Source of the DNA: an uncultured Bacteroidota bacterium
GTDB lineage: Bacteria > Bacteroidota > Bacteroidia > Bacteroidales > UBA12481
Assembly: GCA_903851365.1 (NCBI GenBank)
Contig: CAINOB010000010.1
Span: 1-64,000 of the forward strand
Direction of reading: 5' to 3'
DNA length: 64,000 nt
Under the pieces are notes generated by a model. It was not told where the DNA came from. It saw only the letters and a list, made by a program, of their open reading frames with translations, and did no database searches. The position numbers were made by a program, and so were the translations under genes. Of the stretch, positions 38,221-48,470 are shown one piece after another. Every line of letters starts with the position of its first letter. Position 1 is the first letter of the stretch.

Positions 38221-39912
38221 ATGACAACCGGGGATATCCTTCAAGTGATACTGTTTTTTGTCGTGATCATTGCCATCACGCCCTTTCTAGGAAATTTTAT
38301 GAGCAGGGTTTTCACCGGCAAAAGGCATATTATGATGCCGGCACTCGGCTGGCTGGAAAAGCTGACCTATCGTTTTTCAGGGGTAAATCCGGAGGAGGAA
38401 TCAAACTGGAAAGAATATGCCATTGGTTTATTAATGTTCAATTTGATAGGGTTTGTATTTGTTTTTCTTATCCAGCTCTTTCAAGCTCAATTACCCATGA
38501 ACCCGGCAGTTTTGCCAAATGTATCCTGGCATTCGGCGTTCAATACCGCGGTGAGTTTCATGACAAATACTAATTGGCAGGGATATGCAGGTGAGACCAC
38601 GCTTAGTTTTGCAGTGCAGATGGTTGGTCTTACCGTGCAGAATTTTGTTAGTGCAGCCACCGGGATGGCTGTTTTGCTGGCACTCATCAGAGGCATTTCA
38701 AGAAAAACTACGGATAAACTGGGGAATTTCTGGACCGATATCACGCGTTCCATATTATATGTATTAATTCCATTGTCAATTGTTCTGGCGATATTACTTG
38801 TTGGACAGGGGGTTGTACAAAATTTCAAGGGTCACGAAACCATCGGGACTTTACAGGGTACGCAGCAGATTATCCCCATGGGACCGGCAGCTTCACAGAT
38901 TGCAATCAAGCAGTTAGGCAGCAATGGCGGGGGCTTTTTTAATGCTAACAGCGCCCATCCATTTGAAAACCCGACTCCATTTAGCAATTTTCTCGAGCTC
39001 CTTTCCATATTGATTATTCCGGCTGCGCTGACATTTACTTATGGCAAATTGGTGGGATCCACGCGGCAGGGTTGGATAATTTTTTCCACCATGATGATTT
39101 TGCTGATTGCAGGACTGAGCATTTCGCTCTATTCCGAATATTCCGGAAACCCCGTGTTTGGTCATTTGCCTTTAATGGAAGGAAAAGAAACCCGCTTCGG
39201 CATCACCAACAGTGTTCTCTGGTCGACCGTCACAACCGCAGTTTCCAGCGGATCGGTAAATGCCATGCATGCCAGTCTTTCTCCATTGGCGGGAATGGTA
39301 GCCATGATCAATATTATGCTCGGTGAGGTGGTCTTCGGCGGTGTGGGTGCCGGATTATATGGAATGGTCATTTTTATCATCCTCACCGTATTCATCGCCG
39401 GGCTAATGGTGGGGCGAACCCCTGAGTATCTCGGGAAAAAAATTGAAGCCTTCGAAGTGAAAATGGCGATTTTAAGCGTCCTCGCTCCCAGCTTTGTCAT
39501 TCTGATATTTACTGCATGGGCCTCAGTCAGCCAGGCAGGCTTATCGGGCCTCAACAACAGCGGACCTCATGGATTCTCAGAAATGCTATATGCTTATGCT
39601 TCGGCAGCTGGCAACAATGGCAGTGCCTTCGCCGGATTAAATGCCAATACAGTATTTTACAATCTCACTCTGGGCTTTGGCATGCTGATCGGGCGGTTTG
39701 GTGTGATCATACCGGTATTAGCCATTGCCGGAAATATGGCAGGTAAGAATATCACTCCCGGGTCATCGGGTACTTTCCGCACCGACAACTGGTTATTTAT
39801 CGGCCTGCTGATAGCGGTGATACTGATCGTGGGCGGTCTTACCTTCTTCCCTGCACTTTCATTCGGACCGATTATAGAGCATCTGCTGATGAAGAGTGGA
39901 ATTACTTTTTAG
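38221..39912 (+). CDS. kdpA: Potassium-transporting ATPase subunit A
   Basis: 563-residue inner-membrane channel-like subunit that takes up K+ selectively for the Kdp pump. About ten hydrophobic helices with the four pore loops of the Trk/Ktr/KdpA superfamily; [23 protein letters not shown]-type pore motif is visible near residue 230, and the N-terminal pore [10 protein letters not shown] near 120. Length is normal. Second gene of kdpFABC. Confidence 0.97.
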   Translation: MTTGDILQVILFFVVIIAITPFLGNFMSRVFTGKRHIMMPALGWLEKLTYRFSGVNPEEESNWKEYAIGLLMFNLIGFVFVFLIQLFQAQLPMNPAVLPNVSWHSAFNTAVSFMTNTNWQGYAGETTLSFAVQMVGLTVQNFVSAATGMAVLLALIRGISRKTTDKLGNFWTDITRSILYVLIPLSIVLAILLVGQGVVQNFKGHETIGTLQGTQQIIPMGPAASQIAIKQLGSNGGGFFNANSAHPFENPTPFSNFLELLSILIIPAALTFTYGKLVGSTRQGWIIFSTMMILLIAGLSISLYSEYSGNPVFGHLPLMEGKETRFGITNSVLWSTVTTAVSSGSVNAMHASLSPLAGMVAMINIMLGEVVFGGVGAGLYGMVIFIILTVFIAGLMVGRTPEYLGKKIEAFEVKMAILSVLAPSFVILIFTAWASVSQAGLSGLNNSGPHGFSEMLYAYASAAGNNGSAFAGLNANTVFYNLTLGFGMLIGRFGVIIPVLAIAGNMAGKNITPGSSGTFRTDNWLFIGLLIAVILIVGGLTFFPALSFGPIIEHLLMKSGITF

Positions 39913-39923
39913 ACTATAACAAA

Positions 39924-42002
39924 ATGAGCTCAAAACAAAATATCAGCCTTTTCAACAGAAGGATTTTACTACAGGCTGCAATAGAGAGCCTTGTTAAATT
40001 AAATCCCACCCTCCTGATTAAAAATCCGGTGATTTTTATTGTCGCTGTCGGATCGGCCCTTACTTCTATCACTGTAATTACAGACCTGGTAGATGGTCGG
40101 TTTTCGATATTCAATTTTCAGATTTGCATCTGGCTTTGGATTACCGTTTTGTTTGCCAATTTTTCCGAAGCCATTGCAGAAGGAAGGGGGAAGGCCCAGG
40201 CGGAGAGCCTTCGCAAAAACCGAACGCAAACGAAAGCACGAAAAATATCGGGACAGCAGGAAATTGAGGTATTGGCTGGTGAGCTAAAAAAAGGGGACAT
40301 TGTAATTTGTGAAGCAGGCGATGTCATTCCTTCGGATGGAGAAGTGATTGATGGCATTGCCAGTGTGGATGAATCGGCCATTACGGGAGAATCAGCTCCG
40401 GTTATCCGAGAGAGCGGTGGCGATCGTTCGGCAGTTACCGGCGGAACAAAGGTAATTAGCGACAGAATGATCGTGCGAATTACCTCTGAACCTGGCAACA
40501 CTTTTATTGATCGGATGATAGCGCTGGTTGAAGGTGCAAAACGTCAAAAAACACCGAATGAAATTGCCCTTTCGATACTTCTTTCAGGCCTCTCAATCAT
40601 ATTTCTCCTCGCAGTTGTAACATTGCCGGCATTCTTCGGATATAGTCTGAAAGCCTCAGGGAAATCTCTTTCGGAAAACCTCACTCTTACGGTGTTGATT
40701 TCCTTATTGGTTTGTTTGATCCCCACCACCATCGGGGGACTGCTGAGCGCCATCGGTATCAGCGGAATGGACAGATTACTGCAGCACAATGTGATTGCAA
40801 CCAGCGGGCGTGCCATTGAAGCTGCGGGAGACGTGGATGTTCTTTTGCTCGATAAAACCGGTACCATCACGCTGGGAAACCGCATGGCTACTGATTTTAT
40901 TCCTGGTGACGATGTTACACCGGAGGAATTAGCTGACGCTTCGCAGCTCTCCTCCTTATCGGATGAAACGCCGGAAGGACGTTCCATTGTTATACTTGCG
41001 AAGGAGCGGTTCAACATTCGAGGAAGGGATATGCAGACCCTTCAGGCTTCCTTTATTCCCTTTACCGCCCAATCGCGCATGAGCGGTCTCGACTTCAGAA
41101 CTCCCGATGGGGCGCTGCATCAGATTCGCAAAGGTTCATCGGAAGCTATCAGGTCATTTGTTCAAAATAATAATGGCTTTTATCCACAGAAAATACAAGA
41201 TATCGTGTCAGACCTGGCTCATCAGGGTGCAACACCATTGGTAGTAGCAGAAGGCAATAAGGTTTTAGGCGTGATTCTTCTGAAGGATATTGTAAAGGGC
41301 GGCATCAGGCAACGATTTTCGGAACTGAGGAAAATGGGGATCAGGACAGTGATGATCACCGGTGATAATGCACTGACAGCTGCCGCTATCGCAGCTGAAG
41401 CTGGGGTGGATGACTTCATGGCCGAAGCCAGGCCGGAGGATAAACTTCGCCGAATACGGGATGAGCAGGCCCGGGGCCACCTCGTTGGCATGATCGGCGA
41501 TGGCACTAACGATGCCCCGGCTTTGGCTCAGGCTGATGTAGGAATAGCCATGAATTCCGGTACCCAAGCAGCCCGTGAGGCAGGAAACATGGTGGATCTC
41601 GACAGCAATCCGACCAAATTGATCGAGGTTGTTGAAGTTGGCAAGCAATTGCTCATGACCCGGGGAGCCCTAACCACTTTCAGCATTGCCAACGATGTTG
41701 CCAAATATTTTGCCATAATACCGGCCATAGCCCTTTCGCTTTATTCAGGGAAATCTGGTGTAGGCCCCCTCTCCGCATTAAATGTCATGAACCTCGGTTC
41801 ACCCCAAAGTGCAATCCTCAGCGCGGTAATCTTTAATGCAATTATTATCATTCTCCTGGTTCCACTAGCCTTGAAAGGCGTTCGGTACAAACCTGTTTCT
41901 GCCAATAATGCACTCATGCGAAACCTGATGATTTTTGGACTTGGCGGATTGGTCGCACCTTTTATAGGAATTAAATTAATTGACATTTTAATTAATTTAT
42001 AA
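39924..42002 (+). CDS. kdpB: Potassium-transporting P-type ATPase subunit B
   Basis: 692-residue ATPase subunit that energises K+ uptake. P-type features: actuator loop [10 protein letters not shown], phosphorylation site [10 protein letters not shown] (Asp310), hinge [18 protein letters not shown], and membrane helices near the N-terminus, around 215-280 and at the C-terminus. Length normal. It starts 11 bases after kdpA and precedes kdpC by 10 bases. Confidence 0.98.
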   Translation: MSSKQNISLFNRRILLQAAIESLVKLNPTLLIKNPVIFIVAVGSALTSITVITDLVDGRFSIFNFQICIWLWITVLFANFSEAIAEGRGKAQAESLRKNRTQTKARKISGQQEIEVLAGELKKGDIVICEAGDVIPSDGEVIDGIASVDESAITGESAPVIRESGGDRSAVTGGTKVISDRMIVRITSEPGNTFIDRMIALVEGAKRQKTPNEIALSILLSGLSIIFLLAVVTLPAFFGYSLKASGKSLSENLTLTVLISLLVCLIPTTIGGLLSAIGISGMDRLLQHNVIATSGRAIEAAGDVDVLLLDKTGTITLGNRMATDFIPGDDVTPEELADASQLSSLSDETPEGRSIVILAKERFNIRGRDMQTLQASFIPFTAQSRMSGLDFRTPDGALHQIRKGSSEAIRSFVQNNNGFYPQKIQDIVSDLAHQGATPLVVAEGNKVLGVILLKDIVKGGIRQRFSELRKMGIRTVMITGDNALTAAAIAAEAGVDDFMAEARPEDKLRRIRDEQARGHLVGMIGDGTNDAPALAQADVGIAMNSGTQAAREAGNMVDLDSNPTKLIEVVEVGKQLLMTRGALTTFSIANDVAKYFAIIPAIALSLYSGKSGVGPLSALNVMNLGSPQSAILSAVIFNAIIIILLVPLALKGVRYKPVSANNALMRNLMIFGLGGLVAPFIGIKLIDILINL

Positions 42003-42012
42003 TTCAATTAAA

Positions 42013-42585
42013 ATGAAAACACTGGCAATATCCCTGAAAATATTTTTCTTTTTTACTGTGCTCACCGGTATAATATATCCATTATTTATCACGGGGATAA
42101 CACAATTGGCCTTTCCTTCTAAAGCCAACGGGAGCCTGGTTTACAAGGATAACAAAGTAGTGGGAAGTAAACTTATTGGTCAGCAATTCGACAGCGCCTG
42201 TTACTTCACTTCACGACCTTCGGCTATTTCATTCAATCCACTTCCATCAGGCGGTTCAAATTATGGGTTAACAAATAGCAAGTTAAAAACGATTGTTTCC
42301 GAAAGGAGAAAACAATTTATTGAATTCAACCAATTAGACAGTCTGGCGGAAGTTCCCTCAGAAATGATTTTTGCTTCGGCCAGTGGACTCGATCCGCATA
42401 TTTCGCCCCAGGCAGCATTTCTGCAGGTGGACAGAATCGCCAGAGCCAGGAATTTCAGCAGTGTTCAAAAGCAGCAGCTGATCCGTTGTGTCAATGATTG
42501 CAAGGAAACGCGTCAGTTCTCCTTGTTTGGTAACGAACGCATTAATGTTTTGCTTTTAAATCTGGGAATTGATAAAATCAGGTAA
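42013..42585 (+). CDS. kdpC: Potassium-transporting ATPase subunit C
   Basis: 190-residue subunit with one N-terminal membrane helix (about 8-30, FFFFTVLTGIIYPLFITGI) and a periplasm-facing domain with VGSKLIGQQFDSACYFTSRPSA, SGGSNYGLTNSKL and SASGLDPHISPQAAFLQ. KdpC is needed for assembly and activity of KdpFABC. Normal length and order. Confidence 0.96.
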   Translation: MKTLAISLKIFFFFTVLTGIIYPLFITGITQLAFPSKANGSLVYKDNKVVGSKLIGQQFDSACYFTSRPSAISFNPLPSGGSNYGLTNSKLKTIVSERRKQFIEFNQLDSLAEVPSEMIFASASGLDPHISPQAAFLQVDRIARARNFSSVQKQQLIRCVNDCKETRQFSLFGNERINVLLLNLGIDKIR

Positions 42586-42615
42586 ATAAGGTAACTATCT
42601 TTAATATATAAGGTT

Positions 42616-43509
42616 ATGAAAACTTCAATCCGCACAAAATTCTCCATCGGTATATTATTTTTCTTTGTCATTATATCGGTGCTATCTGTTTTTTCAGCTG
42701 TTTTTCTCAATAGGCTCGCTAATAAAACAGATACTATATTCCGGGAAAATCACAATTCTGTCATTTATGCACGGGATATGTCCGAAGCTCTCCTGAACAT
42801 TAATCAGGAAATCTTCAATTGCTTTTTAAATAGCAAAACACCCGACAGCCTGTTTATTAGTAAAGAAATGAACCTGTTTGCCGGATCATTACAATTGGAA
42901 AAAAAGAATATTACTGAAATAGGGGAAGATAAAATTGCCTCCGGCATCGACACTGATTTTATAAAATACTGCGCTTTGGTAAAGGATTTATTACCAACTC
43001 CGAATGCCCAGGCAAAAATCCTCTCTCTTCAGAAACAGTTCGGTGACATTAACCAACAACTCATTCTCTTATCCCAGATAAACGTTAAGGCAATCGAACA
43101 AAAAACTCATGAAACTAAAATCCTGGCTAAAAGCGCTTTAACCCAAATGACCATTCTTGCAACCCTTTGCTTCCTGATTGCGGTGACTTTCACCTTTAAT
43201 TTTGCCACCTACTTTAGTGAGCGTTTTTTCCAATTATTTAATGGAATCAAGGAAATTGTTGCCAGTAATTATGGCCAAAGGCTTTATTTTGAGGGTCATG
43301 ATGAATTTCACGAACTATCTTTAGTTTTTAATGAGATGGCCGGAAAACTTGAGAAGAGCCAGCAGAATTTAGGGGTGGAATCTCAGGATCATCCGGAAAA
43401 AGATTATAATTTTAATGACGTTCAGGAGGTTAAAAAACTGCTGGCCAGATTGAAAAAAATCGAGGAGCAATCCTTACAGTTAATTACCAGGTTGGAAAAA
43501 AAAGGTTAA
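42616..43509 (+). CDS. Two-helix membrane sensor with HAMP domain, no kinase
   Basis: 297 residues. TM1 about 9-32, a helical periplasmic region about 33-172 (four-helix-bundle, chemoreceptor-like), TM2 about 173-196, a HAMP-like segment about 198-245 (FFQLFNGIKEIVASNYGQRL, then HDEFHELSLVFNEMAGKLEKSQ), and a charged coiled coil to the end. No phosphoacceptor, ATPase or methyl-accepting domain. It starts 30 bases after kdpC and ends 3 bases before kdpD, so it belongs to the kdp operon. I infer an accessory input or modulator for KdpD. TATCTTTA at 42596 could be a weak internal promoter. Confidence 0.8.
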   Translation: MKTSIRTKFSIGILFFFVIISVLSVFSAVFLNRLANKTDTIFRENHNSVIYARDMSEALLNINQEIFNCFLNSKTPDSLFISKEMNLFAGSLQLEKKNITEIGEDKIASGIDTDFIKYCALVKDLLPTPNAQAKILSLQKQFGDINQQLILLSQINVKAIEQKTHETKILAKSALTQMTILATLCFLIAVTFTFNFATYFSERFFQLFNGIKEIVASNYGQRLYFEGHDEFHELSLVFNEMAGKLEKSQQNLGVESQDHPEKDYNFNDVQEVKKLLARLKKIEEQSLQLITRLEKKG

Positions 43510-43512
43510 CAC

Positions 43513-46197
43513 ATGGACTTTCCCGACAACAGACCTGATCCCGATGAACTTTTAGCTTCTCTGATCAACAAGGAAGAAAAAAATAAAAGGGGAAAGTTGA
43601 AGATATTTTTCGGAATGTGTGCGGGAGTGGGTAAAACCTACAGCATGCTTCAAACTGCCAGAGCTGAAAAGGTTAAGAACTGTGATATTATTGTAGGGTA
43701 TGTTGAAACCCATAAGCGCAAAGAGACTTCCGCGCTCGTAGATGGTTTTGAGGTTATTCCACGCAGATCATACCCATATAAAACCACTCAGGTTGAGGAA
43801 ATGGACCTGGATGCGATCCTTGCGCGCCAGCCACGGGTGGTGCTGGTTGATGAACTTGCTCATACCAATGCACCCGGCAGCCGACACGCAAAACGCTATC
43901 AGGATGTTCAGGAGATTCTTGAACTCGGCATTGATGTTTACACGACGCTGAATGTTCAGCATCTTGAGAGCCGATCGGATACCGTTGCGCAGATTACCGG
44001 GATTGTTGTTCGTGAAACCGTACCCGATGACATCTTTGAAAATGCTGATGAAGTGGAGCTGGTTGACCTTACCTCCGAAGAGCTGCTGCAGCGGCTGTCG
44101 GAAGGGAAAGTTTACACCGCTGAAAGATCAAGAGAAGCAATAGAAAACTTTTTCAGGATCGGGAATATCAATGCGCTTCGCGAGATGGCCCTGCGAATTG
44201 TGGCTGACAGGGTCGACAAACAATTGCATGACTATTTGAAAGACAACCGGATACGCGGACCCTGGAAATCCGGTATGCACTTACTGGTAGCCATTGATTA
44301 TCGCCAGCAATCGACCCGTGTTCTGCGGTGGGCCAAAAATTTCTCCTATTCCATGGGAGCCAGTATCCAGGCGATTTATGTTGAGACCTCACATAAATTA
44401 ACAGATACCGAACACCAGCAGCTCGACAAAAACATTAAGCTGGCTAAGCAATTGGGCATAAAATTCAGGATTATTACCAACTATGATATCGTCAAAGCCA
44501 TAGTTTCATTTGCCCAGAAAGAAAATATTACCCATATAATTGTTGGCAAACCACGGGTTCGCAACCTTCTGTCGATGTTCAGAATGGGCAATTTTGTCAA
44601 CAGGCTCATCAGGTATAGCGGTAATATCGATGTATATATTCTGGGATCCGACAGGCATGCCAGGGATCATTTCCGGGAGATGGTTTCCATTCCACCCTTT
44701 ACATCCAATGCCCGACAATACCTGATCCCAACATTATTTGTTTTTCTGACTGCCGTTGTTTGCTTCCTGTTAAAAGAATTTATCGGCTACCAGGTCGTTT
44801 CGCTGATTTTGCTGTTTTTAGTTTCCATGCTGGCAGTATTCTTCGGCACCGGACCCATTTTGCTTGCCGCGGCGCTCAGCGCGCTTATCTGGGACTACTT
44901 TTTCATTCCTCCTGCTTTCACGCTGCACATCGAACAGCCACTTGACGTGCTGATGCTGGTTATGTTTTTCACAATTGCCCTGCTCAATGGGATTTTAACT
45001 TCCAGGGTGCGCCTGCAGGAAAAAAAGATCAGGATTCGGGAGGAGCGCACGCAGGCTCTGTATGAGATTACCAGAGATCTTTCGATGACCTCCGGCATTG
45101 AGGAAGTCGCAAAAGTTGCTGTCCGCTACATTCAGAAATATTTCGGGCTTGATGGTATTCTGATTCTCAAAAACGATTTCAATAAGCTGGAAAATAAGAT
45201 CATAAATGGTACGGGTGATCAATTTTCGGATAACGATTTCAGCATTGCAAACTGGGTTTTCATGCATTCATCAAAGGCGGGTAAATCCACGGATACGCTG
45301 CCTTCCACTGAATACACCTTTTATCCGCTCTCCGGGATGAATGAAAATATTGGAGTCGTAGCAGTTAAGCATGAAAAAGTATTCACGCTGGGTGAGGACC
45401 AATTCTGGGAGGCTTTTATTTCGCAGGTGTCCGGAAAATTCGAAAGGGAGTTTTTACGAAATTCTGCAAAAAAAACCTACCTGTTAAATGAGTCGGAGAA
45501 ACTGTATAAAACGCTTTTCAACTCAATTTCACATGAATTACGCATTCCGGTAGCCACTATCATGGGAGCTTCCGATACGTTGTTAACTCAAAATTATCCG
45601 GATGAAACAAAGCAGAAGTTATATACGGAAATCAATACAGCATCAGTCAGGCTAAACCGGCTGATCGAAAATCTCCTGAATATGTCGCGGCTCGAATCAG
45701 CCAGAATTGCGTTAAGGCAGGATTGGTGTGATGTGCAGGATCTCTCAAACAAGGTGGCTGAAAATTTAAAAGAGGAGCTCGCCGCTTTTAAATTTTCAAT
45801 TGTCATACCAGCGGATATGCCTTTAGTTTATATCGATTTCGGTCTTATGGAACAGGTGCTTCATAACCTGGTTTTAAATGCTACGCAAAACGCACCCGCC
45901 GGAACGAATATCCGGCTTAAATATTTTTACGAAAATGGGTATCTTACCATTCAGGTCATGGACCGCGGCAAGGGATTCCCATTGGATGAACTCTCTTCTG
46001 TTTTCAATAAATTCTATAGGGGCAAAGAATCTGCTGCAGGTGGAACCGGATTAGGATTATCCATTGTAAAAGGTTTTGTGGAAGCGCATCATGGGGTTGT
46101 GATTGCTGAAAACCGACAGAACGGCGGTGCAATTTTCACCATAAAGATTCCGGTAAAAACATCTGAAATCAATGATATTAACAGGGAAAATGAATAG
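43513..46197 (+). CDS. kdpD: Osmosensitive K+ channel histidine kinase KdpD
   Basis: 894 residues. KdpD domain about 22-235 with Walker-A-like GMCAGVGKTYSM and DELAHTNAPGSRH; universal-stress-like domain about 250-375; four short membrane helices about 395-500 (DUF4118); a GAF-like region about 515-650; phosphoacceptor SISHELRIPVAT (His674); ATPase domain with LVLNATQNAP and GGTGLGLSIVKGFVEAHHG. It senses low K+ or osmotic stress and phosphorylates KdpE. Directly followed by kdpE with no gap. Confidence 0.97.
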   Translation: MDFPDNRPDPDELLASLINKEEKNKRGKLKIFFGMCAGVGKTYSMLQTARAEKVKNCDIIVGYVETHKRKETSALVDGFEVIPRRSYPYKTTQVEEMDLDAILARQPRVVLVDELAHTNAPGSRHAKRYQDVQEILELGIDVYTTLNVQHLESRSDTVAQITGIVVRETVPDDIFENADEVELVDLTSEELLQRLSEGKVYTAERSREAIENFFRIGNINALREMALRIVADRVDKQLHDYLKDNRIRGPWKSGMHLLVAIDYRQQSTRVLRWAKNFSYSMGASIQAIYVETSHKLTDTEHQQLDKNIKLAKQLGIKFRIITNYDIVKAIVSFAQKENITHIIVGKPRVRNLLSMFRMGNFVNRLIRYSGNIDVYILGSDRHARDHFREMVSIPPFTSNARQYLIPTLFVFLTAVVCFLLKEFIGYQVVSLILLFLVSMLAVFFGTGPILLAAALSALIWDYFFIPPAFTLHIEQPLDVLMLVMFFTIALLNGILTSRVRLQEKKIRIREERTQALYEITRDLSMTSGIEEVAKVAVRYIQKYFGLDGILILKNDFNKLENKIINGTGDQFSDNDFSIANWVFMHSSKAGKSTDTLPSTEYTFYPLSGMNENIGVVAVKHEKVFTLGEDQFWEAFISQVSGKFEREFLRNSAKKTYLLNESEKLYKTLFNSISHELRIPVATIMGASDTLLTQNYPDETKQKLYTEINTASVRLNRLIENLLNMSRLESARIALRQDWCDVQDLSNKVAENLKEELAAFKFSIVIPADMPLVYIDFGLMEQVLHNLVLNATQNAPAGTNIRLKYFYENGYLTIQVMDRGKGFPLDELSSVFNKFYRGKESAAGGTGLGLSIVKGFVEAHHGVVIAENRQNGGAIFTIKIPVKTSEINDINRENE

Positions 46198-46881
46198 ATG
46201 ACAAACTTCGGCACGATATTGATAATTGATGATGAAGTACAGATCAGGCGGTTGCTTGAGATCACCATAACTGCCAGCGGGTATAAAATTTCCGAAGCCT
46301 CCACCGGAAAGGAAGGACTGGCCCTCGCAGCAACTATTCAACCTATACTCATCATTCTCGACCTGGGCCTGCCTGATGCAGATGGTATTGAAATTTTGAA
46401 ACGACTGAGGGAATGGTATCAGAAGCCTGTCATCATACTTTCGGTCCGGAATTCTGAAGAAGATATTATCAGGGCTCTAGATAACGGAGCAAACGATTAC
46501 CTCACCAAGCCTTTCCGCACCGGTGAGCTTTTGGCTAGAATCCGGGTAGCCATACGCCAAAGTATGAATAATACTGACGAGCCAGTCCTGACCTTTGGCA
46601 ACCTTACCATCGATTTATCGAGTCATACCGTTCACAAGGAAAATGAATTGATTAAACTAACCTCTACTGAATTTTCTCTTTTGGCATTGCTTGCACGAAA
46701 CGAAGGCCGGGTTTTAACCCATCAATATATTCTGAAGGAGATCTGGGGATTCGGGTACATTGAGCAAACACAATACCTGCGTGTGTTTATGGCACAGTTG
46801 CGTAAAAAGATCGAAAATGATCCCGCTAAGCCCATGTTATTGAATACAGAATCGGGGATCGGCTACCGGTTCGGCAGTTGA
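46198..46881 (+). CDS. kdpE: Response regulator KdpE
   Basis: 227 residues. Receiver domain 1 to about 120 with the acidic pocket IIDDEVQ, phosphoacceptor Asp55 (IILDLGLPDADG) and KPF; OmpR/PhoB-type winged helix about 130-225 (LTSTEFSLLALLARNEGRVLTHQYILKEIWG). The start abuts the kdpD stop. It should activate kdpF, plausibly from the CCTGACA direct repeat at 38081. It ends 2 bases before the convergent kinase gene. Confidence 0.97.
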   Translation: MTNFGTILIIDDEVQIRRLLEITITASGYKISEASTGKEGLALAATIQPILIILDLGLPDADGIEILKRLREWYQKPVIILSVRNSEEDIIRALDNGANDYLTKPFRTGELLARIRVAIRQSMNNTDEPVLTFGNLTIDLSSHTVHKENELIKLTSTEFSLLALLARNEGRVLTHQYILKEIWGFGYIEQTQYLRVFMAQLRKKIENDPAKPMLLNTESGIGYRFGS

Positions 46882-46883
46882 TT

Positions 46884-48347
46884 TTATTTCCTCTTTGGTG
46901 GCAGTTCGAAATGAACTGTACTGCCCTTTCCAACTTCACTATCTACCCATATCTTTCCACCATGCATTTCGACAAATTCCTTACAAAGAATCAATCCGAG
47001 ACCGCTGCTGGCCTCTCCCTCGGTTCCGAGTCTTCCAATATTGGAGTCAAGCTGGAATAACTGACCAAGGAGTTTTTGATTAATTCCTATTCCTGTATCG
47101 GTTACAGAGGTTACCACTGAATCATCAATTGTGGAATGAGCCGAAATATTAACATGCCCTCCGAGTCTGGTGAATTTAACAGCATTTGATACAAGATTTC
47201 GAATAATCGACTCAAGCATTCTAATATCTGCGAAAACCTCAAGGTCTGCCGGAACCTCATTAATCACATTAATGTTTTTAGCTCTCGCTGATTCAGAAAG
47301 AACCTGTATAAACTGTGCGACATTGGATCCCAAAGCAATCTGATCGGGTTCGAATTTTGTTAATTTTCTTTGTATGCGCGACCATTCAAGCAGGTTCTCA
47401 AGCATCTCGAAAAGTGTAGTCGAGGACTTACTCATGCTCACCGCAAATTCCCGGATCTTCTCAATACTCATAACCGAAATCTCCTCCGCCAGGATTGTAC
47501 TCAGGTTATGGAAAGCTCCCAAAGGGCCTCGCAGGTCATGGGCCAGGATGGAAAAGAATTTATCCCTGGTGGAGAGGACCTCATTCAATTTCACTGCCAG
47601 TTCTGCCAGCTTCTGATCAGACGCCTTCCGATCGGTGATGTCACGCATTGCGCAAAGAATTACTTCCCTACCTTTCAGTATAAAAACGCTGGCTGAAATA
47701 TCTACTGGAAATACCATTCCATTCTTCTTTTTATGATATCGCAGAGGTATTCTCTCCGGGAGTTCTTTAGCCGCTTTTAAGGTTGCTTGCGGCTCAAAAG
47801 ACAAATCAATGTGCTTCAGTTTCAGCAGCTCCTCAATTGAATATCCATATAACAGGGTTGCCGCTTCATTAACATCCATCATAGCGCCTGATTCTCTCTC
47901 AATCAGGAAAATTGCATCCTTTTCCGCTTTAAAGACCTGCCGGTATTTTTCTTCGCTTTCCTGAATAAATTTCTTGGAGTGCACACAAGAATAGCAATCC
48001 AGCAGGAGGATCTGGCAATTCTCTCCAGTTTTCGAAATCAAACCATTCAAACGCACAAAATTCGGTTCAGCACCACTGACGATCAGGCTGACCTCGCACA
48101 ATTCCTTTGATTGGCCGGCAAAAATCCTTTCAAGAAAATCTTGGAACGTATGTTTGGTTTCAACTGATACTAAACCGGCAAATTGCTTTCCTATTAAATC
48201 CTGGCTTTCCCTATTCAGAATCTTAAGCAAATAGCTGCTGACCTCAAGAATTTCGCCTTTCCGCGACAGAGTGCAATAGCCCATGGACGCTGAATCCAAT
48301 AATTCAAGGTAACCTTCGGCGGCTGAATTATCACCCAAAAATCTCAT
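46884..48347 (-). CDS. PAS-PAS sensor histidine kinase
   Basis: 487 residues, soluble. PAS 1 about 15-125 (LDSASMGYCTLSRKGEILEVS), PAS 2 about 130-245 (IFLIERESGAMMDVNEAATLLYGYS), core RDKFFSILAHDLRGPLGAF (His270), LLENLLEWSRIQRKLTKF, ATPase domain with LVSNAVKFTRLGGH and GLGLILCKEFVEMHGGK. Very like the neighbouring kinase at 48471, probably a tandem duplicate. Upstream 123 bases contain GTCAAATAG and ACTATTTACAAG. Confidence 0.94.
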   Translation of the reverse strand: MRFLGDNSAAEGYLELLDSASMGYCTLSRKGEILEVSSYLLKILNRESQDLIGKQFAGLVSVETKHTFQDFLERIFAGQSKELCEVSLIVSGAEPNFVRLNGLISKTGENCQILLLDCYSCVHSKKFIQESEEKYRQVFKAEKDAIFLIERESGAMMDVNEAATLLYGYSIEELLKLKHIDLSFEPQATLKAAKELPERIPLRYHKKKNGMVFPVDISASVFILKGREVILCAMRDITDRKASDQKLAELAVKLNEVLSTRDKFFSILAHDLRGPLGAFHNLSTILAEEISVMSIEKIREFAVSMSKSSTTLFEMLENLLEWSRIQRKLTKFEPDQIALGSNVAQFIQVLSESARAKNINVINEVPADLEVFADIRMLESIIRNLVSNAVKFTRLGGHVNISAHSTIDDSVVTSVTDTGIGINQKLLGQLFQLDSNIGRLGTEGEASSGLGLILCKEFVEMHGGKIWVDSEVGKGSTVHFELPPKRK

Positions 48348-48450
48348 AGAAAAGCCTCTTAATTCCCTTCGAAAAAAACTATTTACAAGGCGTTAAGATA
48401 GCGTTTACTAAATCCTAAATTATTGTTTTGAATATATTTTTGAATTATTC

Positions 48451-48459
48451 GTCAAATAG
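48451..48459 (+). promoter_or_regulatory. GTCAAATAG element between two kinase genes
   Basis: Second copy of the element also seen at 27613 and 56499, here 104 bases upstream of the kinase start at 48347 and just past the stop of the kinase at 48471. Related ACTATTTACAAG lies at 48378-48389. Role unknown. Confidence 0.3.
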
Positions 48460-48470
48460 TTCAGAATATT

